Source: Salipaludibacillus sp047795645
GTDB lineage: Bacteria > Bacillota > Bacilli > Bacillales > Salisediminibacteriaceae
Direction: 5' to 3'
Length of the DNA stretch: 64,000 nt
Assembly: GCF_047795645.1 (NCBI RefSeq)
Contig: NZ_CP181045.1
Span: 4,030,001-4,094,000, forward strand
Shown: positions 57,463 through 64,000 of the stretch, in pieces
How positions within the stretch are numbered: position 1 is the stretch's first letter
Layout: every line of letters starts with the position of its first letter
Made by a program: the position numbers and the translations under genes
Notes under the pieces: generated by a model
Databases searched by the model: none
What the model saw: only the letters and a program-made list of their open reading frames with translations
Told to the model about the DNA's origin: nothing

Positions 57463-59175
57463 ATGACTCATTCATATACTAACTTTACTACAGCGCTTTA
57501 TTGTACGGTATCATGTCTTGACAATCCTTTAGATCAAATTAATGAAGAAATGACCTTTTTTGAAAAACACTTAAATGTCTCCAAAGTGTATATTGAGACT
57601 CATCGAGGAACAAAAACGTTGAAAAAAGAAAAGTTGCAAGAGTTGAAGCAGTTTTTTCAAGAGAAAAATATTCAAGTCGCAGGAGGAATTACCCCGACAC
57701 TAGGTGATGAGTATCGTCCTGGTTACAAACGTCTTTTCGGGGGTATTTGTTATACAGATCAAACTTCAAGAAAGAAATTTCAAAAAGTGGTCGAGCTTAC
57801 TGCAGAATTGTTTGATGAGATTATCTTAGATGATTTTTTCTTCACAAATTGCAGATGTGACGATTGTCTCGAACAAAAAGGGGACAAAACGTGGGAAAGC
57901 TTCCGCTTGGAGCTATTAGAAGAAGTATCAAGCAACCTTGTTGTCACTCCTGCCAAAAAGGTGAACCCTAACGTGAAGCTAGTGATAAAATACCCAAATT
58001 GGAATGAGTCGTATGCAACATCAGGTTACAATACAGAAAAACAGCCTGAGCTTTTCGACGGTGTATACACAGGTACGGAAACTCGTGACCCTGCTACTTC
58101 ACAGCAACATATTCCTAGGTATGCCTCATTTTCATTAATGACTTGGATGGAAAATCTTTTGCCGGGTAAAAATGGAGGTGGATGGTTTGATCGCCTAGAT
58201 TGTACATACACAGATTATTATTTGGAGCAGGCTAATCTGACTGTTTTTGCAAAGGCAAAAGAAATCACTTTGTTTAATTATTCTAATTTAAAAGATCATC
58301 TTTACACACCATCATTAGGGTTCCGGTTGGATAAATTAGATCAACTTGTTGGCAAGCTTGGAAACCCAATCGGGGTAAAGGTTTATCATCCTCATCATGG
58401 AAAAGGCGAAGATCATCTGTACGATTATTTAGGTATGTCAGGGATTCCTTTTGAGATGACACCTTATTTTCCTGTAGATCCTGGATCGCTCTTGTTAACC
58501 GCTTCGGCGTCAGGTGATACTCATATTATTGAAAAAATGAAAGCGTATTTGAAAAAAGGCGGGAATATATTTATGACTTCCGGTTTCATCGAAAAGATGG
58601 ATGGTCATGGGGTAGATGAATTTACAACATTAAAGCCAACCGGAAAAAAGTATTTGACGAAAAGGTTTGCGATTGAGACAGCAGGTTGTACCTTTGATGA
58701 CTTTATAGATTCATCTGAAAATGCTTCGTTTCCATTATTTGAATATAGTACGAACGCAACATGGCAAACAGTTGTTGGATGGAATGGTCAAAATAATAGT
58801 CCGATTTTTATGTACGATCATTATAGTAAAGGAACAGTATTTTCATTAATCGTGCCAGATCATTTCACAGATCTGTGGAGATTGCCAAGACAGGTCGTGA
58901 CAAAAATAAGGGAAACGATGGTTGAGTCATTTCTAGATTACAGTTTAAAAGGGCCTGCTAATATAGGATTCTTTCCCTACGATAATGGCACGTTTATTCT
59001 TGAAACGTTTGAAGTGAGCCCAGAAAAATGGTCCATTGAATTTTCAGGGGAAAAAACTTTAGTAGATTTGAAAACTGGGAAAAATCTCGAACCAGATCGT
59101 CTGACTACGGATGGAGTAAAGCAGGTGGATATTGAGCTTCATCCATTTGAATATCGTGGATTTAAGGTCAGATAG
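57463..59175 (+). CDS. GH42-like TIM-barrel protein (putative glycosidase fold)
   Basis: A 570-residue cytosolic protein. Residues about 1-290 look like a TIM barrel (YIETHRGTKTLKK, GGITPTLG, then DEIILDDFFFTNCRCDDC near 129-147, with acidic residues where glycosidases keep catalysts). Residues about 300-400 look like a GATase-type middle domain (MKAYLKKGGNIFMTSGFIEKM), and the C-terminus is a beta domain. This order is that of GH42-type enzymes, but typical catalytic motifs are not certain. The tandem ATG follows AAGGAG and the second ATG has the better spacing. It is monocistronic. I do not recognise a characterised homologue. Confidence 0.6.
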   Translation: MTHSYTNFTTALYCTVSCLDNPLDQINEEMTFFEKHLNVSKVYIETHRGTKTLKKEKLQELKQFFQEKNIQVAGGITPTLGDEYRPGYKRLFGGICYTDQTSRKKFQKVVELTAELFDEIILDDFFFTNCRCDDCLEQKGDKTWESFRLELLEEVSSNLVVTPAKKVNPNVKLVIKYPNWNESYATSGYNTEKQPELFDGVYTGTETRDPATSQQHIPRYASFSLMTWMENLLPGKNGGGWFDRLDCTYTDYYLEQANLTVFAKAKEITLFNYSNLKDHLYTPSLGFRLDKLDQLVGKLGNPIGVKVYHPHHGKGEDHLYDYLGMSGIPFEMTPYFPVDPGSLLLTASASGDTHIIEKMKAYLKKGGNIFMTSGFIEKMDGHGVDEFTTLKPTGKKYLTKRFAIETAGCTFDDFIDSSENASFPLFEYSTNATWQTVVGWNGQNNSPIFMYDHYSKGTVFSLIVPDHFTDLWRLPRQVVTKIRETMVESFLDYSLKGPANIGFFPYDNGTFILETFEVSPEKWSIEFSGEKTLVDLKTGKNLEPDRLTTDGVKQVDIELHPFEYRGFKVR

Positions 59176-59205
59176 CAGGTATTGCGTTGGGAAATGACTA
59201 AAATG

Positions 59206-59240
59206 AACAGGGTTGCTACCATGCTGCCCTGTTTATTTTG
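59206..59240 (+). terminator. Terminator before the BmrA-type gene
   Basis: AACAGGG/CCCTGTT with a 14-base loop is followed by TATTTTGTT. Confidence 0.65.
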
Positions 59241-59288
59241 TTATATAATAAGCTTGAGTTAGTTTCGAGAGAACAGGGGATACCGTTA

Positions 59289-61028
59289 ATGGAAATGCAA
59301 AAAGAAAATACAAGTTTAAAGCCTTTTATATCACTTATATTAAAAGTTGAAGTCCCGAAATTACCTTTATTTGGTGGGTTAATTGCAAGTGTCCTGATGA
59401 CACTTACTGGACTTGTTGTACCATTATTAACGAGAGAATTGGTTGATGGATTTTCAATCGATATGCTTAGCGGGACTCTTGTTGTATTCATCGTGGTTGC
59501 TTTTGTTGTTCAAGCAATCGTCAATGGAATATCCATTTATTTGTTAAGTTATGTTGGTCAAAAAATTGTTGCTGGATTACGTAAACTCATGTGGCTTAAA
59601 TTGATCCGACTTCCTGTCAGTTACTTTGATGATCGCTCAAGTGGCGAAACGGTTAGTCGTGTTGTAAATGATACGAGTGTCGTTAGAAACGTCGTCTCGG
59701 ATCATTTCCCCCAATTTATCACGGGGATAATTTCAATTATTGGTGCGGTAACGATCCTTTTAATCATGGATTGGAAAATGACGATTATCATGTTTATCTC
59801 TGTTCCAGTAACGTTGGCGATCATGATTCCGCTAGGACGGAAAATGGCTAAAATCTCAAGAGGTTTACAAGATGAAACAGCGGTTTTTACTGGCAACATC
59901 CAGCAAACTTTAAGCGAGATTCGCTTGATGAAGGCATCGAACGCTGAGAAGAATGAACAGATGAAAGGGATAGAAGGTATTGAAACCTTACGAGAGTACG
60001 GCATGAAAGAAGCGCGTATTTTTGCATTGATTGCTCCATTAATGTACCTAGTTATGATGTCAGTTATTGTGATGATAATCGGTTATGGTGGGATTAGAGT
60101 TGCGAACGAAACGATGACAATGGGAGCACTTGTTGCTTTTTTGCTCTATCTGTTTCAAATAATTATGCCGATTACGTCTTTTGCTAATTTTTTCACGCAG
60201 TTACAAAAAGCAAAAGGAGCGACAGAACGAATTATCGCCATTCTGGATTTACCTTCTGAAGAGGAAGATGGCGGAATTGAGTTTGAATTATCAAATGAAC
60301 CAGTCTATGTGTCGAATGTGTCTTTTGCATACAATGCAGAAGAGCCAATTTTGAAAAATGTGTCATTTGATGCGCAACCAGGGGAAATGATAGCCCTCGC
60401 CGGCCCGAGCGGTGGTGGGAAAACAACGATGTTTGCTTTACTAGAACGTTTTTATGAACCGACTGATGGTGAAATTCGGATTGGCTCTACGTCGATTAAA
60501 GAATTGTCAATTCAATCTTGGCGAAGACAAATCGGGTACGTTCCTCAGGAAAGTGCGATGATGGCCGGGACGATTCGAGCAAACTTATGCTACGGGTTAG
60601 AGACCCGAGATACAGTTTCTGATGAACGGTTATGGAAAGTCGCTGAAATGTCCTATGCAGATCAATTTATCCGCAGTTATCCGACTGGATTAGACACTGA
60701 AATAGGCGAACGTGGTGTAAAGTTATCTGGAGGACAAAGGCAGCGAATTGCGATTGCACGAGCGTTTCTAAGAGACCCAAAAATCCTTATGATGGATGAA
60801 GCGACCGCTAGTTTGGATAGCGAGTCAGAAAGTATTGTTCAACAAGCATTATTTCGTTTAATGGAAGGCAGAACTACATTTGTGATTGCACATAGATTAT
60901 CCACGATTATCGACGCTGACAAAATCGTATTTATTGAAAGTGGGGCAGTTACAGGGGTTGGAACGCATGATGAGTTAATTACATCACATGAGTTATATCG
61001 GAAGTTTGCAAAACAACAATTCAAGTAA
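59289..61028 (+). CDS. bmrA: BmrA-type multidrug ABC exporter (half transporter)
   Basis: A 579-residue fused exporter. The six-helix domain includes PLLTRELVDGFSIDMLSGT and LIRLPVSYFDDRSSGETVSRVVNDT. The nucleotide-binding domain has Walker A GPSGGGKTT, Q-loop YVPQESAMMAGTIRANLCYGLE, signature LSGGQRQR, Walker B ILMMDEATASLD and H-loop AHRLS. Wording and length closely match B. subtilis BmrA as I remember it. It works as a homodimer and exports hydrophobic drugs. The ATG at 59289 follows AGGGGA; longer frames lack a site. Confidence 0.92.
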   Translation: MEMQKENTSLKPFISLILKVEVPKLPLFGGLIASVLMTLTGLVVPLLTRELVDGFSIDMLSGTLVVFIVVAFVVQAIVNGISIYLLSYVGQKIVAGLRKLMWLKLIRLPVSYFDDRSSGETVSRVVNDTSVVRNVVSDHFPQFITGIISIIGAVTILLIMDWKMTIIMFISVPVTLAIMIPLGRKMAKISRGLQDETAVFTGNIQQTLSEIRLMKASNAEKNEQMKGIEGIETLREYGMKEARIFALIAPLMYLVMMSVIVMIIGYGGIRVANETMTMGALVAFLLYLFQIIMPITSFANFFTQLQKAKGATERIIAILDLPSEEEDGGIEFELSNEPVYVSNVSFAYNAEEPILKNVSFDAQPGEMIALAGPSGGGKTTMFALLERFYEPTDGEIRIGSTSIKELSIQSWRRQIGYVPQESAMMAGTIRANLCYGLETRDTVSDERLWKVAEMSYADQFIRSYPTGLDTEIGERGVKLSGGQRQRIAIARAFLRDPKILMMDEATASLDSESESIVQQALFRLMEGRTTFVIAHRLSTIIDADKIVFIESGAVTGVGTHDELITSHELYRKFAKQQFK

Positions 61029-61202
61029 CTTTATTTTCTTTTTTGATTAAAGGTCTAAATATGCGCTTTTGGTGGATTTGATATTGAGTTAGTCGTTTTA
61101 CGACATGGATATGTAAAAATCAGTATTAGTAGCGAGTACTGACGAATATACAAAATTTCCTGGGAAATTGACGACTTTTCACGTAACTTGAGTTTTTCAA
61201 CA

Positions 61203-61232
61203 ATGAGAGGGAGACTGTTGTTCCCCTCTCAT
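61203..61232 (+). terminator. Probable terminator of the BmrA-type gene
   Basis: ATGAGAGGG/CCCTCTCAT is a perfect nine-bp stem with a 12-base loop, followed by TCAAATTTT. It lies between convergent genes. The rest of 61029-61324 shows nothing. Confidence 0.55.
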
Positions 61233-61324
61233 TCAAATTTTACATAATAACCAATTAAGGATGAAAGACAACAAGTACCTAGTTACGTTTTATTATAATT
61301 CGATTAAATCAGAAAATAGGTTAA

Positions 61325-61480
61325 TTAATGTTCAGGATCAAATGTTTTGCAATCTGTTTCTTCCTGATTTGTGGCCTCTTTACCAGTGTGGCTAACGACA
61401 TAAATTTGGTCTGCCTCACATTTGTTCCCGTTCGCCCAATGAACACAGTTGTTTACTTCACAAAGAACGTCAACAGCCAT
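61325..61480 (-). CDS. DUF1540 small zinc-ribbon-like protein
   Basis: A 51-residue protein read on the minus strand: VLCEVNNCVHWANGNKCEADQIYV, then TDCKTFDPEH, the four-cysteine pattern (C-x4-C-x7-C...C) of DUF1540. AGGAGG is ideally spaced before the ATG at 61480. A 64-codon plus-strand frame over the same bases is its shadow. DUF1540 proteins are common in spore formers and probably bind metal. Confidence 0.88.
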   Translation of the reverse strand: MAVDVLCEVNNCVHWANGNKCEADQIYVVSHTGKEATNQEETDCKTFDPEH

Positions 61481-61555
61481 TTTGATTCCTCCTCTCATGC
61501 TTTTAGGTTAAGCACAATATGAAAGATTTATGCACTGTGAATAATCTGGCTATTT

Positions 61556-61972
61556 TTAGTTAGGGTCATTTTTTTGATCGTTAGATTGTCCGAACGCCTT
61601 TAGGAAATATGCAGCAGGAAGCAATAAGCCAAGACTAGCTTGAATAAGTGAAAAGAATCTGGCACTTCCTACTGGGACGATATCCCCGTATCCAACAGAA
61701 AGCATGGTTACACCACTGAAATACAATGAGTTCATAAATGTTACATTTATGGATTCGTCTGTTGGATCATTGATTTTTAATACTGCTTCTTCTAATGAAA
61801 GTAAATAATACAAACCACCAAACCCAAAAGTCAAGCCGAGTAAAACAAAGAATAGTTTATAAAAAAGCGCAACATCTAAATAGCTTTGTTTATAAGTTTT
61901 ATTTTTAAAAAAGTAAATGACATTTCCGATAACAAAAATCACGGTTAAACTGATCAAAAGGGTAGATACCAT
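61556..61972 (-). CDS. Two-helix potassium channel family protein
   Basis: A 138-residue protein. An N-terminal helix, a second helix (YKLFFVLLGLTFGFGGLYYLL), a pore loop with the selectivity filter TMLSVGYGDIVPVG near residue 94-107 and a final helix make a minimal Ion_trans_2 channel subunit, expected to form tetramers. No cytoplasmic gating domain is present. The ATG at 61972 follows AAAGGAG; the ATG at 61990 precedes that site. Confidence 0.88.
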   Translation of the reverse strand: MVSTLLISLTVIFVIGNVIYFFKNKTYKQSYLDVALFYKLFFVLLGLTFGFGGLYYLLSLEEAVLKINDPTDESINVTFMNSLYFSGVTMLSVGYGDIVPVGSARFFSLIQASLGLLLPAAYFLKAFGQSNDQKNDPN

Positions 61973-62163
61973 TGGAGAAGCTCCTTTCATGTCTGCTCTT
62001 CTTATATCCGCTTCCCTTTATGAATGGCGTTAAACAATATTAACGTTGCTTCAAGAATATTTACATTCAACGATAAGACTTATGATGCTATATCAATAAA
62101 AGGTTTTCTCTATTGAAGATACTGTTATAATTGAATCAAACATCATGTTCGTACATAGTATTG

Positions 62164-62248
62164 AGGTTGCTGAACAATTCAGATCTTTGGAAATGGCATG
62201 AGATGTAATAATGATTTTGCATATTATGCGTCATTGCATCAGCAACCT
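62164..62248. repeat. 85-bp element with 10-bp terminal inverted repeats (copy C-like)
   Basis: AGGTTGCTGA at 62164-62173 and TCAGCAACCT at 62239-62248 are perfect inverted ends. The interior (CTGAACAATTCAGATCTTTGG) resembles the start of the element at 20321 (CTGAATAACTCAGATCTTTGC). It lies in the spacer between the channel gene and the SMP-30 gene. It could fold as a hairpin or be a miniature mobile relic. Confidence 0.55.
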
Positions 62249-62287
62249 TCAGATAAATCATAAAAAATCTTAGAAGAGGTGACATTC

Positions 62288-63163
62288 ATGAAACAAGCAG
62301 AGTTAATTTTCGATGCAAAAGCAACTTTAGGAGAAGGCCCTTGTTGGCTTTCAGAGTCAAACAAGCTTATTTGGGTAGACATCAATGGGTACTCCGTCAA
62401 TTTGTTTGACCCTGCAACGGGAACGAATCAAAGCCATGATATCGGCCAATATGTCGGAGCTGCCGTTGTTAGAGAAAAGGGAGGACTTCTTCTAGCGTTG
62501 TACCATGGTTTTTACTTTTATGACCTTGAAACGAAGCAATTAACCGCAGTCGGTGATCCGGAATCAGATATTGAGACGAACCGATTTAATGATGGAAAGT
62601 GTGATCCCGAGGGACGGTTTTGGGCTGGAACGATGGTTCTTGATGGTGAGCCAGGTGATGCGAACCTTTATCGAATGAACAAGGATCTCAACGTTGAACG
62701 ATTGATATCGGGTGTGACGATTTCAAATGGGATGGCGTGGAATATCGAAAAAGAAACCATGTATTATATTGATACCCCGACAAAAAAAATTCGTTCATAC
62801 GATTTTTTAATGAAAACTGGGGAAATAACCAATCACCAAACGGCCATTACAATTTCCGAGGGAATGGGAAGCCCAGATGGAATGACAATTGACGAAGAAG
62901 GAATGCTCTGGGTTGCGTTTTTTGGTGGATGGAAAGTGATCAGATTTGATCCTGAAACAGGGGAGTCTTTAACAGAAATTTCTGTACCAGCGAGTCAAGT
63001 AACTTCATGCGCGTTTGGTGGAGAGCAGTTAAACGAATTGTATATCACAACAGCTAGAATTGGTTTATCCGATGAAGAACTTGAAAAGCAGCCACATGCA
63101 GGAGGAGTCTTCCGGGTGAAATTAGATATAAAGGGAGCGCCTTCGTATCAGTTTAAGGGGTAA
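62288..63163 (+). CDS. SMP-30/gluconolactonase family lactonase
   Basis: A 291-residue six-bladed beta-propeller enzyme: ATLGEGPCWLSESNKLIWVDI near the start (metal ligand Glu), NRFNDGKCDPEGRFWAGTM near residue 99 (Asn and Asp ligands), GVTISNGMAWN near 144 and GSPDGMTIDEEGMLWVAFFG near 197. These are the divalent-metal site motifs of SMP-30/regucalcin proteins, which open sugar lactones. GAGGTG precedes the ATG at 62288. A possible DoxX-like gene follows. Confidence 0.92.
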   Translation: MKQAELIFDAKATLGEGPCWLSESNKLIWVDINGYSVNLFDPATGTNQSHDIGQYVGAAVVREKGGLLLALYHGFYFYDLETKQLTAVGDPESDIETNRFNDGKCDPEGRFWAGTMVLDGEPGDANLYRMNKDLNVERLISGVTISNGMAWNIEKETMYYIDTPTKKIRSYDFLMKTGEITNHQTAITISEGMGSPDGMTIDEEGMLWVAFFGGWKVIRFDPETGESLTEISVPASQVTSCAFGGEQLNELYITTARIGLSDEELEKQPHAGGVFRVKLDIKGAPSYQFKG

Positions 63164-63218
63164 TGATATAAGCAAAAATAGATATCATAGGAAGTATTCT
63201 GAAAAGTAGGATGATATT

Positions 63219-64000
63219 ATGTCTGCAAACAAACCCATTTATGTAAAAACGAATATACAAACAGATATAGAATCTTTGTGGAAATTTTCGCAAAATCCAC
63301 AGCTTCATCAACGATGGGATCTCCGTTTCTCGGCTATCGATTATTTGCAAAAAGAAAAGCCGACAGATGATCAACATTTTCTTTACAGAACGAATATTGG
63401 TTTGGGGCTATCCATTCATGGAACGGGCATTAGTCGAGGAGAGATGAGCAAAGAAAACGGGGAGAGGACTTCTTCACTCCAGTTTTTTAGCGATCACCCT
63501 CTTTCATTTATAAAACAAGGCAGTGGTTACTGGAAGTACAAACCGAATGGAGATTCTGTTGAATTTCTCACGCAATATAACTATGAAGTGAAAGGTGGGA
63601 AAGCAGGGGGCTGGATCGATAAGCGTTTATTTAAACCTCTAATTGGCTGGGCAACAAGTTGGAGTTTTGATGCGTTAAAACTTTGGCTTGAGAAGGGGAT
63701 TCAGCCTGAAGAAACAATTAGAAAATCGCTTATTCACTTTCTAGTTTGCTTTAGTTTAGCATTTGTTTGGATGTACCAGGGTCTCGTACCGAAACTGCTT
63801 TTCCCAGAGACAGGCGAGATAGAAATGGTAAAAGCGAGTGGGATCTTCTCCGGATATGAGTCAGGAATGGTCACTGTTATAGGTGTCGCTCAAATGTTGA
63901 TTGGACTGTTGTTTTTATTACCTATAAAGAAGAAATGGCTATTCCTCGGTTCTTCTGTTGCAGTTTTTTTGCTTGGTATTGGACCATTGATTATCTCTCC
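63219..64000 (+). CDS. SRPBCC + DoxX-like membrane protein, truncated by window end
   Basis: The frame is open from ATG 63219 to the window end (260 codons). The N-terminal 150 residues look like a polyketide-cyclase/SRPBCC ligand-binding fold (VKTNIQTDIESLWKFSQNPQLHQRWDLRF, then WKYKPNGDSVEFLTQYNYEV). From about residue 178, helices with WMYQGLVPKLLFPETGEIEMV and IGVAQMLIGLLFLLP match DoxX-like proteins. AGTAGGA lies upstream at workable distance. The fusion is known in Bacillaceae; function is unclear. Confidence 0.78.
   Translation, partial: MSANKPIYVKTNIQTDIESLWKFSQNPQLHQRWDLRFSAIDYLQKEKPTDDQHFLYRTNIGLGLSIHGTGISRGEMSKENGERTSSLQFFSDHPLSFIKQGSGYWKYKPNGDSVEFLTQYNYEVKGGKAGGWIDKRLFKPLIGWATSWSFDALKLWLEKGIQPEETIRKSLIHFLVCFSLAFVWMYQGLVPKLLFPETGEIEMVKASGIFSGYESGMVTVIGVAQMLIGLLFLLPIKKKWLFLGSSVAVFLLGIGPLIIS

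Noticed and set aside
61328..61522. 64-codon plus-strand frame with a hydrophobic start
   Set aside because: The opposite strand carries a DUF1540 gene with a perfect ribosome site and the conserved cysteines, so the plus-strand frame is its shadow.

Overview
The window looks like a chromosomal segment of a low-GC, endospore-forming Bacillaceae, probably an alkaliphilic or salt-tolerant one. This is inferred from a SpoVAF-type germination gene, a BmrA-type exporter, a YthAB-type bd oxidase, Bacillus-style Fur and CsoR operators, strong AGGAGG ribosome sites with many TTG/GTG starts, ectoine-pathway genes, a CPA1 cation/proton antiporter and strikingly acidic protein insertions. No rRNA, tRNA or CRISPR array was seen.

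Layout. 0-3.5 kb: a metal (probably zinc) homeostasis cluster with two CobW GTPases flanking a YraQ-type permease and its TIGR03943 partner, with a Zur-like palindrome. 3.7-6.8 kb: a small membrane protein, a YiiX-like cysteine hydrolase and an alpha/beta-hydrolase lipoprotein. 6.9-8.7 kb: ectA-ectB without ectC, followed by a 53-bp tandem repeat array. 9.2-10.8 kb: an unknown gene and an AEC permease. 10.9-17.5 kb: a divergent GAF-LuxR regulator and a six-gene operon (lipoprotein, permease, ATPase, methyltransferase, saccharopine-dehydrogenase-like reductase, DUF418) behind a perfect Fur box. This is the best candidate for an undescribed metallophore-like system. 17.6-20.2 kb: spoVAF and an M42 peptidase. 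20.5-25.5 kb: a SIMPL protein, small membrane proteins, a PadR-DUF2812 pair, a P-loop kinase and a decayed alcohol dehydrogenase. 26-29.6 kb: an ABC transporter operon whose third gene is a membrane-anchored five-PASTA protein. 29.8-36 kb: a luciferase-like oxidoreductase, a DUF421 + ClC channel pair, and a chemoreceptor with an acidic duplicated insert.

36-41.3 kb: a chromate transporter operon whose second gene is a protein-tyrosine-phosphatase-like protein with UGA exactly at the catalytic cysteine and a SECIS-like hairpin just downstream, then a NifS-type desulfurase, a DUF2254 protein and a pentapeptide-repeat protein. 41.8-44.2 kb: bd oxidase. 44.5-48.6 kb: cation/proton antiporter, a small tyrosine recombinase and an IS1182-like element. 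48.7-52.4 kb: a ResA-like thioredoxin and copper defence (CopA, Csp-type storage protein). 52.5-53 kb: a 52/104-bp higher-order repeat array. 53.4-56.3 kb: an AraC-led small-enzyme operon. 56.5-64 kb: a second SIMPL protein, a GH42-like protein, BmrA, DUF1540, a potassium channel, an SMP-30 family protein and a truncated DoxX-like gene.

The recurring theme is metal and oxyanion handling (Zur-, Fur- and CsoR-like sites, chromate, copper) plus membrane ion homeostasis. Short repeat families (53-bp, 52-bp and about 85-bp elements) occupy several intergenic regions. All functional statements rest on motif recognition by eye, with no database search.
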